DNA of 64,000 bases from Desulfacinum hydrothermale DSM 13146 (GTDB lineage Bacteria; Desulfobacterota; Syntrophobacteria; Syntrophobacterales; DSM-9756): assembly GCF_900176285.1 (NCBI RefSeq), contig NZ_FWXF01000006.1, positions 124,001-188,000 on the forward strand. The letters run 5' to 3'. Of the stretch, positions 18,913-28,926 are shown piece after piece. The notes under the pieces were generated by a model, which was not told the DNA's origin, did not search any database, and saw only the letters and a list, made by a program, of their open reading frames with translations. Numbering within the stretch: the first letter of the stretch is position 1; each line of letters opens with the position of its first letter. The translations under genes were made by a program, and so were the position numbers.

Positions 18913-19639
18913 ACTGCTGGTGGAAAGGGGCCTGGCGGGAAGCCGGGACCGGGCCCAGGCCCTCATCATGGCCGGACGCGTCCTGGTGAACGGCCACCCC
19001 GTCACCAAGGCCGGCCACAAGGTGGCCGTGGACGCCCAAGTGGAGCTCCGCGGCCGGGACATCCCGTACGTGAGCCGCGGCGGGCTCAAGCTGGAGCACG
19101 CCCTGGATCACTTCCAATTGGACGTGCGGGGATGGACGGCCATGGACGTGGGGGCCTCCACCGGCGGCTTCACCGACTGCCTGCTCCAGCGCGGCGCCGC
19201 CAAGGTATACGCCGTGGACGTGGGCTACGGGCAGCTGGCCTGGACCTTGCGCCAGGACCCGCGGGTCGTGGTCCTGGAACGGCACAACATCCGCTACCTG
19301 GAGCGGGACAAGATCCCGGAACCCATCCAAATCGCCACCGTGGACGCCTCCTTTATTTCGCTCAAGCTGGTTCTTCCCCGCGTGCTCGATTTTCTGGACC
19401 GGGAGGCCTGGCTGGTGGCTCTCATCAAGCCCCAGTTCGAGGCCGGTCGGGACAAGGTGGGCAAGGGCGGCGTGGTCAAAAACCCGGCCGTGCACCGGGC
19501 CGTGTGTGAATCCGTGACCACAACGGCCCAAGAACTGGGCCTGGAGGTAAGGGGGGTGACCCCGTCGCCCATCTTGGGCCCCAAGGGAAACCGTGAGTTT
19601 CTTCTGGCCGCCCGTTACCGCCGTGGGGAGTCGGCCTAG
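18884..19639 (+). CDS. tlyA: TlyA-family rRNA methyltransferase/hemolysin-like protein
   Basis: A 251-residue two-domain protein. The N-terminal S4 RNA-binding domain reads [20 protein letters not shown] and [15 protein letters not shown]. The C-terminal FtsJ-like methyltransferase domain has the SAM motif [19 protein letters not shown] near residues 87-105, followed by [10 protein letters not shown] and [19 protein letters not shown]. TlyA enzymes 2'-O-methylate ribosomal RNA. The gene starts inside the last 29 bases of dxs in another frame, so it is translationally coupled and closes the operon. Confidence 0.93.
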   Translation: MAPASVRLDKLLVERGLAGSRDRAQALIMAGRVLVNGHPVTKAGHKVAVDAQVELRGRDIPYVSRGGLKLEHALDHFQLDVRGWTAMDVGASTGGFTDCLLQRGAAKVYAVDVGYGQLAWTLRQDPRVVVLERHNIRYLERDKIPEPIQIATVDASFISLKLVLPRVLDFLDREAWLVALIKPQFEAGRDKVGKGGVVKNPAVHRAVCESVTTTAQELGLEVRGVTPSPILGPKGNREFLLAARYRRGESA

Positions 19640-19794
19640 CAATGGGCCGAATGCGGTGAAAAAACGCCGGGTTTTTCACAACAGCCCTGGATGGGTGAGA
19701 AAGCCCCAACGCACACGAACCAACCCAATGGAAAGGATGAAGGGACGCCTGGACCACGGCGTCCCTCCCGGCCGATGGGACCGTCGCCAAGAAG

Positions 19795-20262
19795 ATGAAA
19801 ATCCACCTGATCTTTGTGGGAAAGACCGTCTTTCCGGAGATGGAAGACGGCATTCAACGATACCTGGACCGGCTTCAGCACTACGCCCCGGTGCAGGTCC
19901 ATGTGGTCAAGCCGGAAAAGATGGGAAAGAAGATGGATGCGGACAGGGTGAAGGAGAAGGAAGGTCAAAAGATTCTCCACCTGCCGCGCCCTCAGGATAC
20001 GCTGATCGCTTGGGACGAGCGCGGCCGGCAGATGACGTCCGGGGAGTTCGCGGACCTTTTAAGTCGCATGCAGCTGTCGTCCTGGGATCTGTGGATGGCC
20101 GTGGGCGGTCCCCTGGGCCTGTCCGACGAGGTGCGCCGGAAGGCGAACCACATCCTGAGCCTGTCCAAGATGACACTGCCCCACGACCTGGCCCGCCTGG
20201 TGATCGTGGAACAACTCTACCGGGCCTTCACCATCCTGCGCGGAGAACCCTATCACAAGTAA
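19795..20262 (+). CDS. rlmH: 23S rRNA pseudouridine-1915 N3-methyltransferase
   Basis: A 155-residue SPOUT-class methyltransferase of exactly the family length. It opens with MKIHLIFVGKT and ends with the conserved VEQLYRAFTILRGEPYHK. The central trefoil-knot SAM pocket is formed by LWMAVGGPLGLSDEVR and LSLSKMTLPHDLARL. It methylates pseudouridine at 23S rRNA position 1915 (E. coli numbering) in the assembled ribosome. It lies 155 bases after tlyA, another rRNA methyltransferase, and convergent to the Nfu-type gene. Confidence 0.97.
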   Translation: MKIHLIFVGKTVFPEMEDGIQRYLDRLQHYAPVQVHVVKPEKMGKKMDADRVKEKEGQKILHLPRPQDTLIAWDERGRQMTSGEFADLLSRMQLSSWDLWMAVGGPLGLSDEVRRKANHILSLSKMTLPHDLARLVIVEQLYRAFTILRGEPYHK

Positions 20263-20444
20263 GAGGCCGTCACGGAAGGCCGCGACAGCCCAAAGACGGC
20301 CTGGTCCACGGGGGAAGAGGGCCGAACAACCGGGACCGGGTGACACACACCCTCGTCCACCGGTAAGGAGCGATCCCAACCTTTCGGCCCGTGGGGGGGC
20401 ACACCTGGGCGGAAGGAACGCGCCGGGCGGTTGGGCCTTCCTGC

Positions 20445-20663
20445 CTAGACGGCCACCACTTCCGTCACCGACGGCACTTCCTGGCGGATGATCCGTTCAA
20501 TCCCCGCCTTCAGGGTCATCTGGCTCATGGGGCATCCGTGGCACGCACCCGTGAGGCGCACCTTCACCACCGAGCCCTCCACGTCCACCAGATCCACGCT
20601 TCCGCCGTCCCGTTCCAGCATGGGACGAATCTTTGCCAACGCCTTTTCCACCTGATCTCTCAT
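20445..20663 (-). CDS. NifU C-terminal-domain (Nfu-type) Fe-S scaffold protein
   Basis: A 72-residue stand-alone Nfu domain. VEKALAKIRPMLERDGGSV at the N-terminus and the cluster motif GACHGCPMSQMTLKAGIE near residues 38-55, with its CxxC, match the NifU C-terminal family that binds and passes on a [4Fe-4S] cluster. The start at 20663 is fixed by an excellent ribosome site (AAAGGAGGAAAAG); longer in-frame extensions lack support. It is divergent from hpt, and a candidate promoter lies at 20700-20728. The many Fe-S proteins of this genome are likely clients. Confidence 0.95.
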   Translation of the reverse strand: MRDQVEKALAKIRPMLERDGGSVDLVDVEGSVVKVRLTGACHGCPMSQMTLKAGIERIIRQEVPSVTEVVAV

Positions 20664-20699
20664 CTTTTCCTCCTTTGTTGCCGTAAATCTCGCTGGCTT

Positions 20700-20728
20700 C
20701 ATATAATCCCGATCCCCGGACATTGCAA
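20700..20728 (-). promoter_or_regulatory. Candidate sigma-70 promoter for the Nfu gene
   Basis: Read on the minus strand, TTGCAA and TATATG are separated by 17 bases, and the latter lies 36 bases before the start codon. Matches are four of six in each hexamer. Confidence 0.45.
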
Positions 20729-20802
20729 AGGCCAAAGAAATCCCTTCCCGGACGGCCTTCGCTTATTGTGAATGGTTTTGAAGAGTTAAGCGCAGGACTC
20801 AA

Positions 20803-20831
20803 TTGACCTTTCTGCACGTTTCCGTTAAGTT
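20803..20831 (+). promoter_or_regulatory. Candidate sigma-70 promoter for hpt
   Basis: TTGACC and TAAGTT are spaced by 17 bases in an AT-rich part of the divergent region, 56 bases before the hpt start. The -35 is good, the -10 is weak. Confidence 0.4.
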
Positions 20832-20887
20832 GAGGGCGCCTTTGTTTCGCAATACACCGCACAGCGGCTTATTCAGAAAGGAAACGG

Positions 20888-21436
20888 ATGAGACGACACC
20901 GGCTGGCACCCAAGATTTCTTACGAGCAGATCCAACACAGGGTCCAGGAATTGGCGCACCAGATCAGCGAGGACTATCAGGGCCGAGAGGTGGTCCTGGT
21001 CGGCGTGCTCAAAGGGGCCTTCATCTTCATGGCGGACCTGGTCCGGCACCTCCAGATCCCCGCGGAAGTGGACTTCATTCGGGTCGCCAGCTACGGGAAC
21101 GCCACGAAAAGCAGCGGCCGCGTGGTGCTCAAAAAGGACGTGGAATGCCCCCTGGAAGGAAAGGACGTGATCATTGTGGAAGACATCGTGGACTCCGGCA
21201 TCACCCTTTCCTGGCTCCTGGAGCACCTGCGGGAGCGCAAGCCTCGGTCCCTCAAGGTCTGCGCGCTCATCGACAAGTACGAATGCCGCGAGGTGGAAGT
21301 CCCGGTGGATTACATCGGAATCCAGATCCCGGGCGGCTTCGTGGTGGGCTACGGCTTGGATTTTGCCGAACGATACAGGGAACTCCAGGGCATCTATGAA
21401 GTGGTATTCGTGGACGAGGAGGACTCCACCTCCTGA
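20888..21436 (+). CDS. hpt: Hypoxanthine phosphoribosyltransferase
   Basis: A 182-residue purine-salvage enzyme that converts hypoxanthine (or guanine) and PRPP to IMP or GMP. The PRPP-binding motif VIIVEDIVDSGIT near residues 96-108 is intact, the flexible-loop region contains SYGNATKSSGRV, and PGGFVVGYGLDFAERYR near the end supplies the base-binding aromatic and acidic residues. AAAGGAAA precedes the ATG. The downstream DUF3426 gene begins 18 bases later, so the two are probably co-transcribed. Confidence 0.95.
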   Translation: MRRHRLAPKISYEQIQHRVQELAHQISEDYQGREVVLVGVLKGAFIFMADLVRHLQIPAEVDFIRVASYGNATKSSGRVVLKKDVECPLEGKDVIIVEDIVDSGITLSWLLEHLRERKPRSLKVCALIDKYECREVEVPVDYIGIQIPGGFVVGYGLDFAERYRELQGIYEVVFVDEEDSTS

Positions 21437-21453
21437 AAACGACGGGGTCGGCC

Positions 21454-22239
21454 ATGATCGTAAGCTGCGAGCTGTGTGGAACCAAGTATCGCCTGGATCC
21501 AAGTCGCCTCCGCAAGGACAGGGCCAAGGTGCGCTGTTCCCGGTGCGGACACACCTTTGTCGTCAAAAAGGACGCCGCTGATGAAAGTTCCGCACCCGCC
21601 GCCGACGCGCTCAGCCCGGTGCCGGAGCCTGAGCAAGAGACCATCAGCTATCAACGTCCTACCCCCAGGCCCGTGCGTCCCCAGCCGGCCGCCAAGAAGA
21701 AGCGTTCTCTCGCACCCGTCCTGCTGGGACTCCTGGTGGTGGCCGGCCTGCTGGCCGGAGGAGCGTACTACTATTATGCCAAGTTTGTCACCGGTCCCGC
21801 TCCCCAGGAAGAAGCCCCAACATCCCCCACGGCCCCCCCGGCGGTGCCCCAGGTGACTATCGAAGAAAACATTCAGGCCTACTTCCTGGAAAACGCCACG
21901 GTGGGACAGATCTTCGTGGTGCAAGGCAAGGTGGTCAACGAAGAGAGCCGCCCCGTCAGCTTCGTACTCCTGGAAGGGAAACTCTACACCGGGGAAAACC
22001 AGCCCGCGCTGGTGCAAAAGGCCTTCTGCGGCAACGTCCTTTCCAAGGAGGACCTCATGCAGATGGACATGGCGGACGTGCAAAACGCCATGATGAACCG
22101 GGAAGGCAAAGACCTGACCAACGTGCACATCCCCCCACAGGGCAAGGTCCCCTTCATGATCGTCTTTTACAACCTGCCCGATCTGGAGATGCTCAAGGAC
22201 TACAGCGTGGAGGTGGTGAGCGCCCAGGTGGACCAGTGA
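21454..22239 (+). CDS. Zinc-ribbon and DUF3426 membrane protein
   Basis: A 261-residue protein with an N-terminal MJ0042-type zinc ribbon: ELCGTKYRLDPSRLR and CSRCGHTFVVKK, giving CxxC pairs at residues 5-8 and 29-32. A Pro-rich linker follows, then one membrane helix (LAPVLLGLLVVAGLLAGGAY, near 85-104). The C-terminal domain of about 120 residues fits DUF3426, predicted to be extracytoplasmic and beta-rich. This architecture is common in Proteobacteria including sulfate reducers, but its function is unknown. The first CxxC here is C-E-L-C. It is likely co-transcribed with hpt. Confidence 0.85.
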   Translation: MIVSCELCGTKYRLDPSRLRKDRAKVRCSRCGHTFVVKKDAADESSAPAADALSPVPEPEQETISYQRPTPRPVRPQPAAKKKRSLAPVLLGLLVVAGLLAGGAYYYYAKFVTGPAPQEEAPTSPTAPPAVPQVTIEENIQAYFLENATVGQIFVVQGKVVNEESRPVSFVLLEGKLYTGENQPALVQKAFCGNVLSKEDLMQMDMADVQNAMMNREGKDLTNVHIPPQGKVPFMIVFYNLPDLEMLKDYSVEVVSAQVDQ

Positions 22240-22386
22240 CGCGCTTTGGAGGCGGCAACTGGTCGAGGTTCTTAAATGAATTGACAAGGCGCCGCCCCGG
22301 GAGTAAACCAGTCGCTAATCAAGACATTGATACATTTATGAAAAATCGATCCGTGCCCCATGAGAGCAAGATCTGAAACCCTTTGA

Positions 22387-23679
<1,293 letters not shown>

Positions 23680-23714
23680 GGACCCTTTAACGCAGGAGAC
23701 AAGGAGCGAACGCG

Positions 23715-23999
23715 ATGACCAAAAGCCAGCTCATCGAAGCCTTGGCCAAGGCGGAAGGCATCACGCTGAAAGCAGCGGAACTCGCCGTCAATGTGACGTT
23801 TGCCAGTATGGAAAAGGCCCTCATTCAGGGGGATCGTGTGGAAATTCGCGGCTTCGGAAGCTTCAAGGTAAAAGAATACGAAGGCTACAAGGGCCGCAAC
23901 CCCAAGACGGGGGAACTGATCGAGGTGAAGCCCAAGCGCCTGCCCTTCTTCAAGGTGGGCAAGGAGCTCAAAGAACGCGTGGACAGCGACTCCCCCTAA
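23715..23999 (+). CDS. HU-family DNA-binding protein
   Basis: A 94-residue nucleoid protein. The dimerising helices begin MTKSQLIEALAKAEGITLKA, and the DNA-binding arm region includes VEIRGFGSFKVKEYEGYKGRNPKTGE with the proline-tipped arm at RNPKTG; the tail is KPKRLPFFKVGKELKERV. HU and IHF proteins bend DNA. IHF-like bending assists sigma-54 promoters of the kind seen elsewhere in this window, but whether this copy does so is unknown. The gene follows serS by 35 bases and ends at a strong terminator. Confidence 0.94.
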   Translation: MTKSQLIEALAKAEGITLKAAELAVNVTFASMEKALIQGDRVEIRGFGSFKVKEYEGYKGRNPKTGELIEVKPKRLPFFKVGKELKERVDSDSP

Positions 24000-24026
24000 A
24001 ACCCGGCCATCGTCTGCCAAACACTC

Positions 24027-24064
24027 AAGGGCCCGTCGGCACTTCCGCCGCGGGCCCTTTTCTC
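24027..24064 (+). terminator. Rho-independent terminator after serS-HU
   Basis: AAGGGCCCG pairs with CGGGCCCTT, extended inward by CGGC/GCCG around a six-base loop, and followed by a T-rich tail. It lies 28 bases after the HU stop. Confidence 0.88.
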
Positions 24065-24305
24065 TTTTGAGAACACCCGATCATGGGGTGTCTGCAGGCC
24101 GTGCTCGGGATAGTGGGCTGCAGCGGGTTGCTTCGTACTGTCTTGCTTCAGCGGAACATGGATTTTGCTATTCCCCAATTAGCAGCCCTTTCGCATTGAG
24201 CTGAGCCCGGCTGGCAGGGCTTTAAGGATGACCACGTGTCCCTGTGTAGTTAACCGATCTGGAGGAAAATTCCAATTCCGTCCGACGGTAAACAAAGGCC
24301 CACTC

Positions 24306-24440
24306 ACGGGGAACCTGTCCGACAAAGGCCTTTCGGCCTTTTTGGGGAATTTGTAACCAGTTGAAATGCCACTGTGCCATGGGGTTTTGATTGAGTACTC
24401 ACACGGCCTCGTGGGAGGGGGTTCCGAACCCGCACCCACC
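24306..24440. repeat. Composite intergenic repeat, copy A
   Basis: The left part has a 7-bp hairpin AAAGGCC-TTTC-GGCCTTT (24324-24341) preceded by TGTCCGAC. The right part is a long palindrome with arms GTGGGAGGGGGTTC and GAACCCGCACCCAC (24411-24439, two mismatches). The spacer, about 70 bases, is alignable with copy C at 58253-58371 (shared TTGAA, CCAC and GGGGT). Copy B is at 53868-53965. The rest of the 24065-24503 gap shows no gene. Confidence 0.75.
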
Positions 24441-24503
24441 TGCCGCAAGGCCAGGCCGGCAGGGGCCAAGCCGGCCCGTCACCTGGAGCCGGGACGCCGC
24501 GGC

Positions 24504-25541
24504 TTAGTGGAAAGCGCCGACCATGCACTGGAAAAAGCGGTGGCACACATCGGACACCGTGTGGATAGCCGCCCCCGGGTCCCGGAGATCCCAGTTCAGC
24601 ACCTCTTCGGGAGTCCAGTGGTCCTGAAAGACGTGCACGTTCGGTCCCCGGGGAGCCCACACCCGCGGATCCGTGGGGCCGAAGATGACCAGTGAGCAAG
24701 TTCCCACGGCCGCCGCCAGATGACTCACCCCGGAATCACAGCCCACGAAAAAGCCCGCCAAGGACAGCAACGCCGCCACCTGATCCAGATCCCAGCCGGA
24801 TACCCGGTGCCCCCCGAACCGCCGCGCCATGTGATCCACAAAGGGCACATAGGCGTCATCGGCCGGGCCCGTCAGGAACACCAAAGGCACGGGCAAGGTC
24901 TCGTCCATGTACCGCAAGAGCCGCTGCCACCGGGCCAAGGGCCACACCTTGGCCCGGCCGCCGCTTCCCACATGCACCAGGCCGTATCCCCCGGGGCCAA
25001 GGCCCCGCGCAACAAGCCAGCGCTCCACGGTTTCCCGGGCCGAGCCCAACGGAACCACCTGGGGCGGGTCGGGGTCGACCGGCCAGCCCAAAGATCCCAG
25101 CTGATCCGCCACAAAGCGCGTCACCGGTCCCTTTCCGTCTTCCTTCGCTGGAAAGGATTGGACCCAATGAACGGGTATGGGAAGGCGCTCTCCAAGCCGC
25201 TGAACCCACGGGCGAGCCCCCGGCTGCCCCACCCAAAAGAAGGCCTCCGGCCGCAGGAGATCTTCCGGGATCGGGACCTCCTCCCAGGCATCGTCCCGAT
25301 ACAGAGCGTCCCAAAAGGGCGCCTCCAGGCCGTGGATCTGGACCGCGTAGGGTTTTCCCTCCAGCAGGGCCCGGTATCCGGGCCGGGTCCAAAGGTCGAA
25401 GCACTCCACGCCCCGTTGCCCGTAAAGAGCGTCCAGAATCGGCACAAAGAGCACAAAATCACCCAACGCCCCCTGATGAAGAAAACCCAAACGGCGACCT
25501 CCCTCCCGGCCGCCATCTCGGTTGCACCCCGCCCGTTCCAC
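24504..25541 (-). CDS. Glycosyltransferase family 9 (heptosyltransferase-like)
   Basis: A 345-residue GT9 enzyme, probably adding a heptose or related sugar to the lipopolysaccharide core at the inner membrane. The N-terminal LGFLHQGALGDFVLFVPILD near residues 15-34 is the family opening. The C-terminal half has LVHVGSGGRAKVWPLARW and FFVGCDSGVSHLAAAVGT, which bind the ADP-sugar, and GPTDPRVWAPRG. The start is taken as a GTG at 25541 because GGAGGAGG lies five bases upstream; a longer frame to 25682 adds residues that do not look like the family. It faces away from glnB and lies beside repeat copy A. Confidence 0.88.
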   Translation of the reverse strand: MERAGCNRDGGREGGRRLGFLHQGALGDFVLFVPILDALYGQRGVECFDLWTRPGYRALLEGKPYAVQIHGLEAPFWDALYRDDAWEEVPIPEDLLRPEAFFWVGQPGARPWVQRLGERLPIPVHWVQSFPAKEDGKGPVTRFVADQLGSLGWPVDPDPPQVVPLGSARETVERWLVARGLGPGGYGLVHVGSGGRAKVWPLARWQRLLRYMDETLPVPLVFLTGPADDAYVPFVDHMARRFGGHRVSGWDLDQVAALLSLAGFFVGCDSGVSHLAAAVGTCSLVIFGPTDPRVWAPRGPNVHVFQDHWTPEEVLNWDLRDPGAAIHTVSDVCHRFFQCMVGAFH

Positions 25542-25737
25542 GGATGCCTCCTCCCACTCTCTTCCTATTCCTTTGACCACCCCGTGCGCAGCCCTGTGAC
25601 ACGCCCCCACCGGGGCGTTGGAACAAAATGGGGCCTGAGTCCCCAAAAATGGTACATCTTTGTATCTTTTTTTGTCCATCACTCAAATTTGCAAAGGATG
25701 CCCCAATACATTTTCCACTGTAACGTCAACACCTTAA

Positions 25738-26151
<414 letters not shown>

Positions 26152-26214
26152 TCCCCGGGCCCAGGGGGTCTTATACATTTTGGAACCTATCACGTCCTAT
26201 CGGAGGAGAATCCC

Positions 26215-27600
26215 ATGTTTTATAAAACCCTGAGGATTGCTGTCTGGTTTGTCACCCTGATGTTACCTGCAACGGCGCTGGCCGACGGTCCCACGGCCGC
26301 GGATGTGCAGACCCATCTGGATTACGTGTGGACGCTCATGGCCGCGGCCCTGGTCTTTTTCATGCAAGCAGGTTTCGCCCTGGTGGAGACGGGCTTTACG
26401 CGGGCCAAGAACGCCGTGAACATCATGATGAAAAACCTCATGGACTTTTCCATCGGGACGTTGGGCTTCTGGGCCGTCGGCTTCGGGCTCATGTTTGGAG
26501 CGAGCCTGGGGGGTTGGGTCGGCACCAGCGGTTTTTTCCTTTCCGACTACGCGCCGGGCGGCAATCCCTGGGTGCTGGCCTTCTGGATGTTCCAGGTGGT
26601 CTTTTGCGCCACAGCGGCCACCATCGTTTCCGGCGCCTTGGCGGAACGTACCAAGTTCGTCTCCTACTTGTGCTTTTCCTTTGTGATCAGCGCCATCATC
26701 TATCCTGTCTTCGGCAGTTGGGTATGGGGAAGTCTTTTCCATGGAAACGGCTGGCTGGAAAAGCTGGGGTTCATCGATTTCGCCGGCTCCACGGTGGTCC
26801 ATTCCGTGGGCGGCTGGGCGGCCTTGGCCGGCACTCTGGTCCTGGGGCCACGCATCGGCAAGTACGACGCCCAGGGGCGCCCCCGGGCCATTCCCGGCCA
26901 CAACCTTCCCCTGGCCGCCCTGGGGGTCTTCATCCTGTGGATCGGCTGGTTCGGCTTCAATCCCGGCTCCACCACCGCCGGGGTCAAGGACATCGCCTGG
27001 ATCTTTGTCAACACCAACCTGTCCGCCGCCGCCGGCACCATGGGGGCTCTCATCACCATCTGGACCATCGCCAAAAAGCCCGATCTCACCATGACCCTGA
27101 ACGGGGCCCTGGCGGGCCTGGTGGGAATCACGGCCGGCTGCAACAACGTGAGTCCTGCCGGCGCTGTCATGATCGGCTTCCTTGCGGGTATCCTGGTGGT
27201 TGTGTCCGTCCTCTTCTTCGATAGGATTCGGATAGATGATCCGGTGGGGGCCATCTCGGTCCACGGAGTGTGCGGAGTGTGGGGCACCCTGGCCGCCGCC
27301 ATCTTCCATACGGGCGGCTTCTCCATGGGGCAGCTGGGGGTGCAGGCGCTGGGAGCGGCCGCCGCCTTCCTGTGGGCCTTCCCCACGGCCTACCTCACCT
27401 TCCGAGTCCTTCATGCCACGGTGGGCCTTCGGGTGAGCCCCGAAGAGGAGATGAACGGCCTGGACCTGGAAGAACACGGCGAAAGCGCCTATCCGGATTT
27501 CGCCTTGATGGCCGGTGGCACCTCGGCTGTGGTGCCCAACAATCCCGCAGGCACCAAGGCCCATGCCCCTGCGCGCAAGCCGATCCACGCCGGAAGCTGA
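26215..27600 (+). CDS. amtB: Ammonium transporter AmtB
   Basis: A 461-residue inner-membrane protein with an N-terminal signal-like segment ending near LPATALADG (residue 24) and eleven following helices. The family signature AGFALVETGFTRAKNAVNI near residues 48-66 is present. Pore histidines are expected in FAGSTVVHSVGGWAAL and in SVHGVCGVWGTLAAAI; both are intact. It conducts ammonium and is blocked by PII binding. A GC-rich hairpin without a T-tract (27611-27640) follows the stop and may be a weak terminator. Confidence 0.96.
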   Translation: MFYKTLRIAVWFVTLMLPATALADGPTAADVQTHLDYVWTLMAAALVFFMQAGFALVETGFTRAKNAVNIMMKNLMDFSIGTLGFWAVGFGLMFGASLGGWVGTSGFFLSDYAPGGNPWVLAFWMFQVVFCATAATIVSGALAERTKFVSYLCFSFVISAIIYPVFGSWVWGSLFHGNGWLEKLGFIDFAGSTVVHSVGGWAALAGTLVLGPRIGKYDAQGRPRAIPGHNLPLAALGVFILWIGWFGFNPGSTTAGVKDIAWIFVNTNLSAAAGTMGALITIWTIAKKPDLTMTLNGALAGLVGITAGCNNVSPAGAVMIGFLAGILVVVSVLFFDRIRIDDPVGAISVHGVCGVWGTLAAAIFHTGGFSMGQLGVQALGAAAAFLWAFPTAYLTFRVLHATVGLRVSPEEEMNGLDLEEHGESAYPDFALMAGGTSAVVPNNPAGTKAHAPARKPIHAGS

Positions 27601-27741
27601 GAGAACCCATTGTGGGGCGGGGCCCTCAGGGCCGCCCCGCCGAACAAAAGATTCCATCCCTCGCCCTTTCTTGCTGTATAAGAAGTGAGGTGGGAACGGA
27701 ATTATGTGTGATGGCTGAGATGGGAGCCACGAGGGAAGTTC

Positions 27742-28752
27742 ATGGCCTTGTTCTCCCAAACGCTGACCATTGGAAAACTCCGCTCCGGCGGAATCATCAC
27801 CAACTACCACTGCTCGTCCCGGTGCCGGCATTGTCTCTATTGCTGTAGCCCCAGCTGGCCCAAGGATACCATGGACCGGGAGACGGCCCGAAGGGCCATG
27901 GAGACCATCCTCCGGCTGGGGTGCGCGTCGGTTCACGTGGGAGGAGGAGAGCCTTTCCTGGCCCCGCAAAAGCTGCTCACCGTGTTGCGCACGGCCCGGG
28001 AGGTGGGCATGGGCGTGGAGTACGTGGAGACCAACGCCTCTTGGTTCGTATGCGATCAAAAGGGAACGGAAATCCTCCATGCCTGTGCCAAGGCGGGGCT
28101 CCGCACTCTGCTCATCTCCATCAGCCCGTTTCACGCTGAGTTCATCCCGTTTTGCCGGGTTCAAAACCTCATGGAGGCCTGCCGCAAGGCGGGCCTCCAC
28201 GTCTTTCCCTGGGTGGACGGCTTTCGGCCGGACCTGGAACAGCTGGATCCCCACACGACCCACGACCTGCAGGAACTGGTGGATCTCTTCGGCCCCGACT
28301 ACCTGCGCCGGATTCCCCGCCGGTACTGGATCCATTATGGGGGCCGGGCGGCGCTCTTTTTCGGCCGGGTCTTCGGAAGACAATCGGCCCAAGCCGTCCT
28401 GGACGCCAACGACCGTCCCTGCTCGGAACTGGCCGACACGAACCATTTCCACGTGGATCTTTACGGCCGCTACATTCCCGGGTTGTGCAGCGGCCTGGCC
28501 GTACACATGGCGGACCTGGGCCGGGCCCTGTCCGAAGACACATACCCGCTCCTTTGCCTCCTTTTCCGCAAGGGCATCCGGGGCCTTTTCCAATTCGCTT
28601 GGGAAACCCATGGATATCGACCCTCCCGGGATTATCTCAACAAGTGCGATCTGTGCCTGGACATCCGGCGGCACCTAACCCTGGAGGCCGGGACCCATTA
28701 CGCGGAGCTGCACCCGCGGACCTTCTATGAACAGTGGTGGCTGGAACCGTAA
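27742..28752 (+). CDS. Radical SAM protein of unknown function
   Basis: A 336-residue protein with the radical-SAM cluster motif near the N-terminus: NYHCSSRCRHCLYC gives CxxxCxxC at about residues 23-30 plus extra cysteines. GGGEPFLAPQ near 64 corresponds to the GGEP motif that contacts SAM. The C-terminus has CDLCLDIRRH, possibly ligands of an auxiliary cluster. Members cut SAM to a 5'-deoxyadenosyl radical for diverse reactions; nothing here identifies the substrate. It stands alone after amtB, with no modification target or peptide gene next to it. Confidence 0.82.
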   Translation: MALFSQTLTIGKLRSGGIITNYHCSSRCRHCLYCCSPSWPKDTMDRETARRAMETILRLGCASVHVGGGEPFLAPQKLLTVLRTAREVGMGVEYVETNASWFVCDQKGTEILHACAKAGLRTLLISISPFHAEFIPFCRVQNLMEACRKAGLHVFPWVDGFRPDLEQLDPHTTHDLQELVDLFGPDYLRRIPRRYWIHYGGRAALFFGRVFGRQSAQAVLDANDRPCSELADTNHFHVDLYGRYIPGLCSGLAVHMADLGRALSEDTYPLLCLLFRKGIRGLFQFAWETHGYRPSRDYLNKCDLCLDIRRHLTLEAGTHYAELHPRTFYEQWWLEP

Positions 28753-28926
28753 TGCACTCCCACCTTTCTTTGCTTGCGCCCCGAGGCGCTTTTCGCTAGT
28801 TTGGTTCGTGCACAATCTGCCAAGCCCCATTCGATCCCATTGCAAGGAATAGCCGAACCGGCGCGAGATCTTTTCCGCGGCGCATCCCTGGCACCCGTAA
28901 CCAACAACCAGGAGGGGCAGCACGGC

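Noticed and set aside
16918-19089. A long minus-strand open frame opposite dxs and tlyA
   Set aside because: Antisense shadow of well-recognised genes; no ribosome site and no family features.
26263-28674. A long minus-strand open frame opposite amtB and the radical SAM gene
   Set aside because: Antisense shadow caused by GC bias; biased composition and no domain.
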